A stretch of 64,000 bases of DNA, taken from Flammulina velutipes. Lineage: Eukaryota; Basidiomycota; Agaricomycetes; Agaricales; Physalacriaceae. Where the stretch lies: the NCBI GenBank assembly GCA_011800155.1, contig CM022370.1, forward strand, positions 1,364,001-1,428,000, given 5' to 3'. A program made the position numbers and the translations under genes. The notes below the pieces were generated by a model that worked only from the letters and a program-made list of their open reading frames with translations, did not search any database and had not been told where the DNA came from. Shown piece by piece: positions 1 to 14,743 of this stretch (its first letter is position 1; the number at the start of each line of letters is the position of its first letter).

Positions 1-3000
1 GAGTTACAGCGAGTGTTTTTTCCACCAACCTTCCACGACTCCGAGCAGACACCGAAGTTACAACCAGGCGACGAACGATTGTGGACGACGTTGAGGGTTT
101 TTGTTGAACTCCGTGACGAAACCACGCTGCAAATACCTTTTCGTGAGGCTTCAAAGGTAAGGCGCCGATGACTTCGATGGACCGTATCTCATCTCCTGTA
201 GAACTGGCAATGGGATGGGCTTGCAGAAATGCGCAATAGGCCTAAACAACGCGAGCACGCGGTTATTCGACTATGTGCGGGTGACAGCTCGTCAATCCAC
301 TACACTATGCCCATGATCGCCGGACCTGGAGGCTACGAATCTGCCCTGGAAGTACATCTCGACACTGTACAGGTTACCTCTAGTCTCAACGACATTCGCC
401 TCATCTCTGCTGAATCTTGTCGTGTGCGATGCGAGCTTCCTTCTCCGCTGCAATGGAATGCGTCACGAACTTGGAATATCAGCGTATCTCTTCGACAGCC
501 AGTCCTGTATCTGCTCAGAGATCACATCAATATGTTTGTGGATCTTGGGAAGGATTGGGCATCGGGGCCTCCGAACGACTTTTTCCGTTTCGTGCCGACA
601 GTCTATGCGTTTAGTTTGGACATGCACAGGTTTGAGCTAAATTTATATGCGAATGATCACAACATTATCGACAAGCCTTTGGTGAAGGATGACAACGGTA
701 TCTCATTCAGTTTAGCAACCTCGAACAATCTCTTACGGGTCATATCTAGCGTTCGTGACAATCCGTGGCTCTTCGTTGCACAACGAGGTCCTTATCCCCT
801 CCGACATATTTCGCCCATCTGTTTCGAAAGTGGTATTCGTAGTCGACATTCCTGATGCGAAGATCAGTCTCTCTCTTCCCAAGTGGCATACACATGCCAT
901 GCATTGTCCTGACGAAGGAATTCATATGGGCAATCTGGGTTTACATTTGGATGGCTCGTATCGTTACTTCGCGCGCGTGGATGATGATCATACTGAGCAG
1001 CTTCATCTATCTTTCTCGGTAAGTGAAGAATCCTGTCATAATGCCATCTCTGAAACTGTACCAGCTACGCCATGTTGTCTACAAAGCCGTAGGATGGTCC
1101 CTCCGATATGTTATGATCGTCCGGGAAAATTATTTTGGGTCCTTTACACACTTTTCGACGTTATACGAATATCTGGAGAGACGAAATAGAGGACTGCCTC
1201 CAGGAGATCCAGACCTCCAGAAGTATAGGCCAGGAACAGTAAGTGCTGCTTTCTAATTTTGATGCTGGCTAATCTAAGAATATTGCAGTCAAATATGATG
1301 CAAGTGGTCTTAGTTGTAAGCCTTGAAAACGGATGCATGATCCTCCCGGCTGGTATTCCTGGGTATGAAGGAACGGTCAACGACAAGGCTGACAGTATCG
1401 GGCAATGCTTGGCTCTTGACTTCCCTCAATTGCAAGTTTACCTTAGATTACATGACTATTACATGGGTAAGCATACATCGTTGGCTTCTCGGACATCATT
1501 GACAAACCCTCCAGATTTCTCACTCAACATGTCCACCGTTTATGGACGTGTGTTGGATCGGTGTCCGCAGATGCTTGGTGCCCCATCAGACCACACAAAC
1601 TCTAAACCAATCTTTGTGATAGATGGTGAGACCTGCCTCTTATGGTGACTTACGTCCTGACCCCCTGCAGGAATTGATATCACGGCGAATCGTATGTTTG
1701 GTCCCCTGCCTCGAACTGTGACCTATTTGTGCGTGTGGGAGATCAGGCTAGGATATGTTAGGGGAACGTTGTCTGCCACGGCTGCTACTATTGCATCTTC
1801 AGCAGTGACGGCCTTCCGCATCAATTTCTCGGACGCACCGAACGCTCCGGCTGCAGAATACATGCTTCCGCTGTACCCTGATAGTACGTTCATTATACCC
1901 TACGCCTTCTGCCGATCTGACCTTTGCTCCCAGTCACATTCGTGAAAATCTCGCTGGACGCATTAGATGCGGTGTGGAAAGTTGACACTTCAGCTGTCCA
2001 TATAGCTCTCCCCAAAGGCCTCCGTATGGACAACAACAATCTCGGAGGGAAGCTACACCGTACGATGACAAGCCTCCGAATACCGGAAATGTCAGTGAAG
2101 CTATTGACTTCCGCGACCATGCACCACAATAGGTGGCTTGAGGCTGCATCCATCAAGGTCAATGCTGATGTGGATATTTACACGTCGCCTGCCGGATGGC
2201 GCGAGCTTGCCGAGAATCAGTTAGACTTTGTGAACGAGCAGGATTATCTGACTGGGCGTGCAGCTGAGATGCTAAAGACATTGTGGGCGGACAGGGTGGA
2301 CATGCAATGTAAGCTTTGAGCCCCACTCTATGCCGAAGCTAATCGCCTGTTTCATCAGCTTATCCCACACATCATAAAGGCGTATATGTTCCAAGTCCCT
2401 TGCCTACACGGAGTAGCAGACTTGCTGGATATGCACGCCCTTCGAAGGATCAACTATTGAACTCGTTGCCTCTCTCGGACTCCGATGATGATCCTGGAAT
2501 GACTGAAGCTGATCGTGATGCATTTGTGGCGTAAGTACTTTACTCATTCACTATACGATAAACTCACGATTCAGGGCAGGCAAAGCCGCTCGACCTTCAC
2601 TTCTCCCATCACAGAAATTGATCACGATATGAGCGGAGGTGACGAGTCGGATGATGATGATGTAAGTGTAGGAGGCGCATCTGACCCAAGTGACTGGTCA
2701 GAATCAGGTATGCTATATCTCTCTCTTCGTCTGAATCAAAACATGCTGATTGGATGATAGAACGAACATCAGTTAATCCAGATATCCTTCACTATAGACG
2801 GTTCACTCGACATTTTGGAAGTCTCTTTGCGGACAATCCGGCCCTCTGGGATGACTCTCCTTTCTTCATGACGAAAGTAAGCCTAACTTGTCGTCAGTAT
2901 ACACCCCGTCTAATGTAAAATGGTAGGACTACTACGTGACTGCAGGACTTGGCGACCACCACACCAGTCATCTCAACGATTCCAGTGCACGATTACCGGA

Positions 3001-6000
3001 CAACAACATAGAGGTCACTGTCTTCCGCATATGTCTCCGAGAGCGTGTAGATATTCGTGTGACGCCACTGTCAGTACCTATCCTGACCCACCTACAAGGT
3101 GACATAGAACGAATTGTGAGGTCCCGCTTTGCCCTGTTTACTATAATCCTAACCGCCAATACAGCCGTTTTCGCCTGAACTATCTGTTGACGGAATGCTA
3201 TCTAACTACCTTTCGAGTTTGCCGAAATCTCGCAAGTCTCCAAGAGACTGCAACATCGTCGATTTGGATGTGGGGAGCGTGCATATTCATTTTCCGCAAC
3301 GAATATCTTCATCTGCTGACGGAGTAGCTCTCTGTGATATTGCACTTTCCGGTATTCATGTCGCTTGTTCCCTTCAGCGAGCAGTCAAAACTGTTGCCGC
3401 TACTTGCCAAGGCGCAACTGCACAATTTCGTATTGTTGGGGACTTGCGGCGAACCAGCGATCCAACATTCTACCTTCAAGCCTCAGCGTTGGCCTTTCGT
3501 GTCAAGGACAGGGCGATGGCTGTAGAGTGCACCGCCTTCACCATGGAGGGGCATCATAATCTCGCTGAGCATGCCACATCGTTCCTTGACGAGATTGCAG
3601 AACACGCAAGCCGTTTGAAGAAGATAGCCAGGAGAAGAGACTTGCATTCTTTGCGTCAACGAATTCGTGTCGTTCGGGGTATCCTCACATCGTGCAGTGA
3701 CGACACTATCGTGGATCCACTTTCTGCCATTCAGCCCTCCTACCTTGTACAGAGCGGCATTCCCCATGAACTCCGTACGGACCCTGTCTTCCGTTTTCTC
3801 TACCATCTACGCGACTGCCTGTGGGATATTGGGGAATGGGACGATGGGTACGACTCGGACGCAGCAGACCTTGAACTGCTTGTTCCTCTTTTGGAGAAAC
3901 GAATGTTGGCTCTTGACACCGACATATTCCATTCTTCTCGCCTAGCCGTCTTGGAACCCATATTTCCCGAACTTCGCCAATTCTCGAATAACCCACATCC
4001 GATCAGACTTGGCTATGCCCTAACTGCCATCTTCATCCATATTGATCTACTGTCTGTTCGCATTATTGATCCATCTTCTGGACCTGCAAGTTCTCTAATC
4101 CTCCGAAACTTACGACTTTCAGAACGACATCGCTTGCTCGACCTTCTGCCGGAGCATGAGATGGATAGTCGGCTATCCTTCCCCAGCGAGCCACCCGAGA
4201 TTGTATGGGCGTACTCGGTGACAGTGTCATGCGGCTCGACTGCACTTATGGTATACCCCCATCTCATGGGCTTTACCCAACACATCATACGCGCTCAGAG
4301 AAGCCATCGTCCAAAGGTGCACCCAACAGCGGATGCGACGGCCGAAACATCGTCTCATGTTGTAGCCATCAGCCGCTTGGAGCTTTGCGTTTCCCTTGCT
4401 TCAGTCCGTGTACAGGCAATCGCAGCCAGTCTCATGTTTGAATTTGGTAGTGAGATGTTTGGAAGCAACTCCAGTCTCATGTTCAAACGAGGTCGCGAGT
4501 CTGATATGAGCCACGCTCTACTCTTCGATACGATTTTCGTCCGGGCACGGTCGGTTACAGATGACCTTACGAACGTGGAGGACGATGTTTTGGCCTCGCT
4601 CGATTTCGTTGGTGGGAGGATTCATAGTCTCATGCACGGCGACCCTTTGGGTGGAAATAGAGTTCGACTAGCCTTCGATTTGAAAGCGGTCAATTTCAGC
4701 GTCCCAAGAAGTGCTCTCCGTCTCTATAGATTCGTCCAGGACTGGAGGAACGACTTTGTGCCGGGAATGGAGAATGCGATGCGAGAGATTGTTGTTGAGC
4801 TGAAGCAAGCGCCAACGTCGGACGTTAACCAACCTCCCGAAAATTTGAAGGCCAGTAAGCCTGTGACCAACGTCCTGGTCAACGGACACGTAGAGTCTTT
4901 CGCCATCCTATTACAGGTCATGCACGGCACTTGGATATCATGGGATGTCCGGAGCACCACTCTGCATATCAACACCACCATGTCCTCGCGCTCCCCACAG
5001 CAACAGATCTTTGGTCTACAGGTCTCGTCCCAGACACTTTCCGTATTCCCCCAAAGTGACAATCGAGATGTCGGACCGAACGACAAAGTCAAGCTTGACC
5101 TTCCTCCTTTGTCTATCAGTGGCCGATTGGATGGACAGTGCATTACAGCGGTGGCTCTCGTGGAGGCTCTCGATTTGAAAGTCAAGCCATCACACTGGGA
5201 TACGCTCATGACTGTTCAGCAAAAATTCGGCCAAGACTTCAACGACTTCCTATCGTTAATCCAAAAGACGAGATCGAAGCAGAATGTCACACCTTCGAAG
5301 GCGCGCGCTCCTAAACCGCCTTTCAAGTTTCTTGTATCTGGCAAGATCAGAGGCTTCCGAATCGGTCTGGAAGGATTATCGTCTACCGTATACCTGGAGT
5401 GTGTGGACATCATTGGGGGCTTTGACAATACGTCTGATCGCGTCTGGTTTGTTACGCTATCCGATTTGGCCTTGTCGTTGGCGCCGCGAACCTCTGCAGA
5501 GTCACAGAGGAGGTCGTTTAGCAGACGACTACGCTCTGCCTTCGTCATCCTCGATTTCAAAGTCTTATCCAGGAGTCTCTCTTCCAAAAGCGTCGCTGCA
5601 GGAGATGTTCTGCAAATCAATGTTACCAAGATTCATGCTGTAATGCAACCAAGCTCTATTGGCCAAGTCGGCGATTTCGTTGATGACATGCAGGTACGGA
5701 TTCGTCCCATCGTGTGGTGTCTGTCTGACCATCGCTGCAGTCTGAAATACTTGTTCGTCGTGAGCAGAGGGCCCACGAGCTCGCTGCATTCAAGCAGAAG
5801 ACCCAGAGGTTATTCCAGAGTTTTGATATCAAGGCTCCGAAGGTGGATGTGTCTGAATCGGTTGCTACTTCCTTCCTGGACAACTACAACATCGATCTCA
5901 AAGTCACAAATGTCGGTGTTGCATTCCCTTTGACCCACGACGATCAGTTGAATTTACCGTACTACGGGAGTCACGATGGTCAGTCTGTCCGTGCTTTCTT

Positions 6001-9000
6001 GTTTTCTATACGATCTATCGCGTTTGGAACAAATCGGGGTGTGACCGGTGAGGCCACAATGAAAGGGTTTTCCTTCCAGTTCGTTCACAGGTATGTTTTG
6101 CCCAGTTATCTTATTATATTCGCTTATGCACACCGTAGATTCAAACAATCGGTTGCAGCTGACTTCTGTGGAGAACTACATCAAACACGCAACCGTCTTG
6201 TGTATCCAGAGATGACTGCGTCTATCAGGTCGATTCGGTCTCCTACGTCTCGTAAGATAGTGATGACAGCCAGCGTCAGCGGCTTCATTCTTGACCTTGA
6301 TTCGACCATTCCGGACTACGTTTTCTCTCTTATAGACGTATATCGTCAGGGAAAAGACAGAGTTGCGCAGCTGTCCCAAGTGAAACCAACGTCAATGGAC
6401 CCATTCGAGATACCAGACGAGGCCCCTGTCACGCGGCCCAAAGGCGTCATCCCTTCCTTAACGTTATGTGGTTCCCTCGTGTTCTCAAGCGGGAAGGTTC
6501 GCACTTATAGTGCATCTGCATCGCATCTTTCCCGCAAAGGACCACTGGATCCAAGTGACGAGCAGGTGTTGGAAGTAGGTGGAGAGGTCTTCAAACTACC
6601 CCGTGTCTCCGTTTGGATGGAGTATCGCGCCGTCCCCTCTCTACGGAATACCAATCCCAACGACAAGGAAGATCGTCTTGAAGAATCCTCTTTGCTCATG
6701 TTCAAGTGCACCATCCACTCGAGTCAAAATACCCTGCGGCCAACCTTACTTCCATTCTTTGCGGAACTCGTCGACCGCGTCGAGCATAGACTGAAGGCCG
6801 GAGGAAACACACACAGCCATAATCCACCACCAACGCCATCCATAGACACGATCACACTGCCGGCAGCTTCAGATTTGGATTCTTCGGATTCTTCAAGCAT
6901 GCGCATCAGTTTCAGCCTACGCATTGACCAATCCAAGCTCGAACTGACATGCAAACCCGACGTCAATGTAATCGCAGCTCTCCAATGGGACAGTGGGGGG
7001 TTCGTTCTCAATGTCTCGCCAGGTGCACGCAACGTCACTTTCAGTGGCAGCGTCGGTGGCCTTACCATTGGACTGCGACACGGTTTCCTCAGTGAGGACT
7101 GTGTCAGCTTAGACGCACGCAATTTAGCCTTCTCCCTCACCTTTTCCAAACTGGACGTCGCACCCAATCATGCTGTCACTTCGGTTTCTTTGATATTGGA
7201 TACAGAGTTTCTAGGAGGCGTCCGTTTCTCTCGCTTGCAGGATATTCTGTGCTTCAAGGCCGTCTGGTTGGATCGCATACCCATGTTCAACGCGAGTAAG
7301 CCTTCAACAGACAGCAAATCTGGATTCAAAACGATCACCCCTGACACCTCAATGGTTCTACCACCTCCTACTCATCAGGAATATTCCACCATCCTGCTGG
7401 TCCGCATCCGTCAAATCAAGCTCGACGTCGATCTCGGACAATCGATCAGTGTCGTTGTACTTGACATGCGTGACGCAGTCCTGCGCACCAAGTTGACTGA
7501 GGCAGTCAGCGAGGTCTCGCTCTCTGTTGGAGATCTCTCTCTCACGGCCCGTGGTAACGTTGCCGGAAGACTTCATGTAGGAGACTGTGTGTTCCAGACA
7601 GTCCGCCGAGTCGAGGACTTGACCACTCCGGGAGAGTTACACCGCCGCTTACTAGAATTGCGCATGACAAGTGGCCCGTTCATCGTAGCACTGGAGTCTG
7701 AGCACCAAAAATTGCTTCACTATCGGTAAGTGCTCATGTTCTGTTGTCTAGGCTCCTATTGATCTATTCATGACAGAGCCGAACCTTTAGCAGTAGAAAT
7801 ATTCGATGACTGGTCGAAGGTTTCCAAACAGAACGCTGCAGACCAACCTCTCCGTCTATCATTCACTATCGCTGGACGTGAAATTGTTGCTGCCGCTACG
7901 GTCGGGACAATACCACAGATCCTGTCCTACGTCAACAAGTTCAAAGCCAATCTTGAGCTACAGAGAGACGGCGCTAGCAGGGACTCAGAAGCATTCCGCG
8001 CTACACGAGCGCCGCAGCCGGATAATCCACTTTCTGCCGTAGCCGAAGCCATGATCCATTCTGCTCGTAACCGTTATCACGAGGCAGAAAACGACCTGCT
8101 GTACATCATTCGCCAACATATGAGCCTACGTCTTGAACTCCTACGTCTCATCGTGTTCCCGAGGAGTATGGACGACGTTGAAGCTGCCCAGTTTGTCGGA
8201 CACAACGTACACGCCCGCCTCGATCGCCTGGTCCAGTCTGGTGAACCTTCCAAACGAGACATCATGCTCTCCTTCACCGGCATGACGATATCACGCTTTT
8301 CGCAGCTTGGCCACACAGTTTCTGCTTTGCAGTTTTCGGACAATAACGAATGGTTGAACGTTCTCATGAAGGGTGCTTCGGAGGCTACCATCGTAGGGCT
8401 TCCAGCTATGGTGATGCACATGTTGAGTGAAGAGCTGATAGAAGAAGGGGTGCCAGTGCTGGAGTACAAGTTCGACAGTTCTTTCGTCCACGGCAGTGGG
8501 ATGAATCACTACGAGGACATCTACATCGCATTGAACGTCGGCCTTTACTCCTGGCTAGCCGTGTTGAGGAAGAACTTGACCAGGGAAATGGACCAAGTGA
8601 AAGCGGCGTCGGATTGGAGAAACACACTCTCTTCTCCAAATAACCTGGCATCTCTGCGAAGGAAAGGTCCGGAAGGGTCTAATAGTGTTGACGTCCCTCG
8701 GTCAGCACCCGTTGGCGGGAGGGGTCCTACCTTGTGGCCAAGTGACGCTCTTCGATCCGCATCTTCGCTGAATCCCGCATTCAGCGTCTCAGGCAGTGAT
8801 GCGATTGCACCTCCTTCTAGTACTCCGGATATGATCGCGGGGGATTCCAGAGGACGGAGCCAGCGACCAGGAATAACGTATCGCCCTCTCGAGCGCCACA
8901 TCGAGAGGCTGAACATGCGGCAACTGGGAGAAGCGACACCGAACGTGATGCATCCTTTCTTCATGAAGAAGGCGGGATTCAGCTTGGAAGACTCATTGCC

Positions 9001-9100
9001 GCAATATGTTAACGAATATGCGACGGCGCCTTTGGAAGAGATCATGGAGGTTTTGCTAAAACTGTATAGTAGACAACTGCTTGATGAACGGACCACATAG
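1..9100 (+). CDS. CSF1: Csf1/BLTP1-type bridge-like lipid transfer protein (5' end outside window)
   Basis: The coding sequence is already open at base 1 (first exon reads RVFFPPTFHDSEQ, ending at about 155) and runs through many short introns to the TAG at 9098-9100. The longest uninterrupted stretches are 3195-5690, 5843-7724 and 8051-9100. The C-terminal part carries ERHIERLNMRQLGEATPN, resembling the conserved LGEATP block near the end of Csf1/KIAA1109/Tweek proteins, and the alternating beta-rich, repeat-poor composition fits that family. Family members form long hydrophobic grooves at ER contact sites that move phospholipids, including for GPI-anchor synthesis. The size (over 2,500 codons here without the N-terminus) fits. 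The N-terminal membrane anchor lies upstream of the window. An Fmp27/Hobbit-type member of the same superfamily is the main alternative. Confidence 0.8.
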
Positions 9101-9381
9101 TTAGTTATACGTATATAATTGCGCCACATACCTTATAGCTACATATAGTTTATTGTCAATAATTGTTACGCTCTAGCATGACCTGTAGTTACCATTGTCT
9201 GACGAGTCACGATAAGCGTTGATCTTCAAGAACAAACCATAGATGGCCATTTGTTGGGCTACCGGTTGAACTTGCGCTTTTCACGGTGAACATCCTTATG
9301 AATACTCAGACATGCATTGGAATGATATTTACGATTACAGTTGTCAGATACCTGATAAAGATTTCTTTTGAGTTACAAGAT

Positions 9382-11327
9382 TCATACTCTCGCAATGCTA
9401 GCGACCTCAGCCTGCGTAATGAGACGCAGGTTTTTCTGCGCCTTCAACTCACTCAGAACTTTCTCCAACCTCTGAACCGCCTCAGGGGTAGGCTTCGGTC
9501 TCCCTTCCTCTTCCATCTTTCGCAAGAATTGCACGAGGTCACAGATCAGATGTTCACCAGATTTCTCCACCTTCACAAACCCATAATAGCTCTCACTGTT
9601 GCCGCCTCCACCTCCGCCACCACCTAGACCAAGCATGCTGAACATTTGCATATAGCCCGTCGCCTGCACGTGTATCTTAACGGCAAACATCCAACCTTCT
9701 CCACGCAGACAATTGCTACATATCTTTGGGAAAGATGACACTCTGCGGTCGCCCCAAGCCCGGCCCTCAGCACGAATTCCACTGGCTAAAGCGACTTGAG
9801 GCAAGAAATCCTGGCTGGCGGTGCCAGCGATAATCCCAGAGAAGAGCTGGTCGTACTCCGGGACGGTGACAACGTACGTGGACAAGATATCTGTCAAGCC
9901 TTGGACGACGTGGGCGGGGTGGAGAAGGGGGATGGATGTCACTGATGCGCCCCCAGCGTCGGGACCGGGAAGGTCTAGACGAAGAGGAGCACCTTGAACG
10001 AGCCTCAGACCTGAACCGTTGGATGCTTCTTTCAGCGCGGCGTAAGAAAAGGCGCTGAAATATTTGGCCCCTTTCTTGGGGCCGTGTTTGTAGATGTAGG
10101 GGTGGACGAGGTCTTCGATGAAGTAGAAGAGTTTAGGTTCATCAGCGATGAGGAGGGCTAGGTCGTCTGGCGATACACCTGTGTCGAATAGGACGAGGCG
10201 CCGAAGCCGAGGAATGGCTGTGAGGACGGTGCGGACGGTGTTGATGTCCACTGTAGATTTTGCGGGCAAGGTCAACGAATCGATCTCGACGAAGTCCTTA
10301 ATGATGGTAGCGATTTGATCTGCCCCAAGAGCATAACGAGATAGATTCAAGGAGTGTGTGGCAGTGAACTCGTTCTTCAAGATCTGGAGAAGAAGAGGGA
10401 TACCGACGTCGGGGAATGGTACGTGCTTCTCCAGAGCCACTTTGATGAGGGCCATCTTCTCCGGCATCCAGACAAGATCCTCGATGCCGGTTGTGTCTCC
10501 AGCAGCGATAGCAGCATCGACGGCAGGCCCAGTTGTGAGTTCAGCGAGTGGGGGAACGCGAGCCTGCGATTCTGGTTCTTCAGCTACAGGTTCTGAAGTT
10601 TCCTTGGGCATCGCATATTCTTGCGGCCAGGCTTCTGCGTACATTTCTGGAGTGACGACGAGTTCCCGGGAAAGTGTTTCGGCGAATTTGGCCTTTGGGA
10701 CTAGTTTTCTTTCCACTTTCGCGACCTCTACTTTATCCACAGCATCTGAGGTGACGTCCTCTTCCACATCCTCCCACTCATCTTCGAGGAAATGAGGGGA
10801 CATGCCTGATGGTTCGGCGACCAGGCCAGGTTGCTGGAAACTGGCAAAGGAGTATCGGGGATGAGAGGGATCTGTAACATCGATTACAGCGATACCGTCA
10901 TTATTATCTGTTAAAAATGTTAGCAGGGGTATGGTACGAGACATCGACGAGACATACCTCCGTCCATACTGCCCATATCAGCAGGAAGCAATGAGTTGAG
11001 AAAGGATGTGCCACTGATGTAGTTGTCTTCGAGGTCGAAGTTCCAAGCCTGAGCAAGTAGGAAGGCGAGATATCCACAGGGAGCGTTGATCATCCTGGGC
11101 TTTTGTCCGCTTCGACCGTATTTGCCTTGGATCGCAGCGAGCTCGTGGCGGACGATCTTCGAGTTGTGCTCGTTCTTGAGTAGTCGGATAAAACGGGCGG
11201 TTGCGTACATAGGTAGAAGCTGGTCGCACCATTGGTGGTGCCAAGCAACAACGCAGCGATAGTACGCTTTCGTTCCTCCGTGGGGGACGACTTTGGCAAT
11301 TACGAAGGCTTGGAATCTCTGGCCCAT
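9382..11327 (-). CDS. Hypothetical protein, 631 aa, unknown function
   Basis: Two exons, 10958-11327 and 9382-10907, are joined across a 50-nt intron (10908-10957, GTATGT..CAG) and give 632 in-frame codons. The N-terminal about 125 residues (MGQRFQAFVIAKVVPHGG start) are rich in aromatic residues and Cys and look like a folded domain. They are followed by an acidic Glu/Pro-rich linker and a C-terminal region of about 400 residues rich in Leu with a Gly8 run near residue 565. I do not recognise the family. The gene is convergent with CSF1 (281 bp gap) and divergent from DBP10 (276 bp shared promoter region). No signal peptide or membrane segment is obvious. Confidence 0.75.
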
Positions 11328-11603
11328 AGTGGATGCAGGTTGCTGTCAAGTGTGGACATGTTGACCTTTATATAGTGCGAGGATCATGAGAAGCATTCCA
11401 CGTCAAAGGCCTAAAGCAGCGAACAATAGATTCTGCCGACCTGCCGTGGGGAACACAAGAAAGGGCTGCATAGTTGCCATAGCTTTGTTGACCTTGTACA
11501 GTGCAAAGTTTCAGAGCAATCGAGTGTCGATTTTCTAGGATTTTTTGCAGATTGAACAGAGATTGAAGTCGTGACGTCACATTGTGACAGCTAAACTTTT
11601 TCA

Positions 11604-14600
11604 ATGATCTTCTCCCACAAGCGAAAATATGGCGGCGACGACAGTGAGGAAAACTCTGACTTTGGCGACGATTACTCAGAGGTCGCCGTGTCGGACGATG
11701 AAATCGATATCTCCTCCGCGTTGACTAGCAAGCGCCCAAGAGTCGCACTACAGGACGACGACGACGACGATGAGGGCCTTAGACAAATAATGGCTCAGTC
11801 TATATCACAACGAAACATCAAATCCGGCACAGAGATCGTTAAAAAAGCTAAAGGAAAGAACAAGTTGACCAAAGGAGAGGTCGGAGGTGGAAGTTTTCAG
11901 AGCATGGGTGCATTTCCTGTCTTTCATCAATCGCTCGCTACTTACCGTATCATCCAGGTTTACATGCTTCATTACTTCGCTCCTTGACTCTTCAAGGATT
12001 CCGTATACCTACACCCATCCAACGGCTTGCCATTCCTGCACTCTTAGCAGCACCACCTCGCGACTTGGTAGGAATGGCTAGAACGGGTTCAGGAAAATCT
12101 CTTGCCTATATGATCCCTCTCGTACAACGGCTTGGTGGTAGACATGCTACTGCTTTTGGCGCACGCGCCCTCATCCTTCTCCCCACGCGAGAATTAGCGT
12201 TGCAGATTCTCAAGGTGGGGAAAGAGCTTGCGCGAGGCTGGCATTCAAGTAACGGCGACCACGCAGGTGACAAAGAAGAGTCCCATAGCTCAAAACACAG
12301 TCAGGCTTTGAGATGGGGTCTGATTGTCGGTGGTGAAGGCTTGGACGAGCAATTCGAAATGATCACCAACAATCCAGACGTGTTAGTCCAACTCCTAGAT
12401 TGACTATTCGATATACATGCTAATTTTCCCAACTTAGTATCATTGCAACCCCCGGACGCCTCTTGCATCTCATTGTAGAGATGAACCTTGACCTCAAGTC
12501 TGTCCAATACGTTGTCTTTGACGAGGCAGATCGTCTTTTCGAAATGGGTTTCGAGACAGCACTAGGCGAAATTCTCACACGTCTTCCTGCATCCCGACAG
12601 ACTCTTCTTTTCTCCGCCACCCTCCCAAAGTCTCTCCTAGAGTTCGCCAAAGCCGGTCTCCAAAACCCCAAACTTGTCCGTCTCGACTCGGAAAGCAAAA
12701 TCAGCACCGATCTCAAGATGGCCTTCTTTTCTGTGAAGCAAGCAGAGAAGGATGCATGCCTTCTCTCTCTGCTCCGCGACGTTATCAAGGTACCTTTCGG
12801 ATCGAAGCCTTTACAAGACGAAGGAGACAAGAAACGCAAAGGAAAGGCCAAATACGAACACTTCACTGCACCCCACCAAACTCTCATCTTCGCTGCCACG
12901 AAACATCACGTCGAATATCTTACCAATTTCCTCATAACGGCCGGTTATTCCGTATCACATATCTACGGCACTCTTGATCAAGGTGCACGCACCATGCAAA
13001 TGGACCAGTTCCGTCGTGGACTCACGAATCTGCTTGTCGTCACTGATGTTGCCGCACGCGGTATCGATATTCCTGTCCTGGAGAATGTCGTCAACTACGA
13101 CTTCCCGCAGGGTGCTCGTGTTTTCGTGCACCGAGTTGGACGTACTGCACGAGCTGGTCGGCAGGGTTGGGCATGGTCCTTCATCACCCACACGGAACTG
13201 CCGTATCTCCTAGATCTTCAGCTGTTCCTCGGACGTCCTCTCAAAAGCGATGTCATAGGAGATGCAGACCAGGAATACACGGAGTCTTTGATACTCGGCA
13301 CATTCCAACGAGACACAATCGACGAGGATATGGAGTACGTGAGGTCTCTCGAGGAAGCAAATCATTCCCTGCCTTCTCTACGCGAGGTTATGAAGCGTGG
13401 TCACTCCATGTATGAACGTAGCAAAGGCAAAGCATCCCCACAAAGTTACAAACGCGCCAAAGAGATGGCCAAAGATCCTAAATGGATGCTTACTGGCGTG
13501 AATACTGGGATACATCCTGTACTGCTACGAGGGCCAGACGGTGGCAAGAAAAGGGAAGAGGAGGATAGGAGGAAAGCATTGCTTAGGACTGTCAGTTCGT
13601 TCAGGCCTACAGAGACTATTCTTGAAGCTGGTGGGAAGGCGAATGCGGAGAATGCGGCATTGATGAAAGAGAGGAGGAAGGCATTGCAAAAGTCAGCGCA
13701 GAGGGCGTTGGCATCGACTTCGGCTGCCATAGAGGAGGATGACGAGGAGGAATCAAAAGTTCCACCAACTGGGGGCAAGGAGGTTGAGATGGCCGATGAA
13801 GCAGAAATCATGGTGAGCGCCCTTTTCATGATCGTATTTATGTGTGCTCAACGATACCCAGGCCGTATTTGAAACCGGAAACAAAAAGAAAACCTTCAAA
13901 GACGAAGACTTCTACATGTCGCATTATCAAAAAGATGCTATGACCGAGAAAGGGTACGCTCTTCTGTATGATTTTGGGTTTTGCGACTGACACAATTACA
14001 GTTATTCACTGAGGGATGGTGCTTCTTTCATTGAACAAGCCTCACACGCGACGTTCGACCTTGCGGGCGACGATGGCGCCGCTGCGAAGAAACGTTCCCA
14101 GCTTGCCTGGGACAAGAAGAAGAAAAAGTTCGTCAAGGGTGGAGGCGTAGGAGCTGATAACGTGAAGCTCGTCAAAACTGAGAGCGGTATCAAGCTACCT
14201 GCATCGTACCGCAGTGGACGATTCGATGAGTGGAAGGCAAAGAATCACGTCAGCTTGCCGAAGAACGGAGAGACGGAGAATGACAGCGCGAGGGGAAATA
14301 AGATGGGAGGGAAGAGGTTCAAACATAACCTGGTGCAGGATACCAAGCCGCTGCATAAGCTTAATAAGGATTATGAGAGGAAGACTCGGCAGACGAAGAA
14401 GAAGGATGGGGAAGATGAGGAGCCAAGTGGGGGCAGAGGTGGAAGCGGAGGCAGAGGTGGAAGCGGGGGCAGAGGTAGGGGCGGGGGCAGAGGCGGAGCG
14501 ATGGGTGGGCGCTATGCTGGAAAGAGTGTTGGCAGAGTTAAGAGCGAGTTGAAGAGTGCAGACCAGGTGCGGAAAGGTCGGCAGCTTTTGGAACGGAAGA

Positions 14601-14650
14601 GGGCGAAGAATGCTCGGCCTAGTCGTGGTGGCGGAAAGAAAAGACGATGA
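11604..14650 (+). CDS. DBP10: ATP-dependent RNA helicase DBP10 (DDX54 family)
   Basis: Five exons (11604-11907, 11958-12381, 12438-13812, 13862-13953, 14002-14650) give a 947-aa protein in frame. DEAD-box motifs are in order: Q motif region FRIPTPIQ, ARTGSGKS (motif I), PTREL (Ia), TPGR (Ib), DEAD in VFDEADRLFEMGF (II), SAT (III), VTDVAARGIDIP (V) and HRVGRTARAG (VI). The long C-terminal extension has the DBP10-type blocks YSLRDGASFIEQA and FDEWKAKNH and ends in Gly/Arg (RGG-like) repeats and a basic tail, as expected for the nucleolar 60S-biogenesis helicase. The N-terminus is acidic. The helicase class is certain; DBP10 is assigned from the C-terminal blocks and overall order. Confidence 0.95.
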
Positions 14651-14743
14651 TCTTAGAGGGTTGCATTATCTACCTACACATCTATTTGCAAGACGATTCT
14701 GTTGTAATCACCATCTTTCAAAATTCCTGCACGGTCCGAGAGG

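Noticed and set aside
9601..9625. C-rich tract giving a Gly8 run
   Set aside because: Ordinary low-complexity coding sequence in the unknown 631-aa protein.
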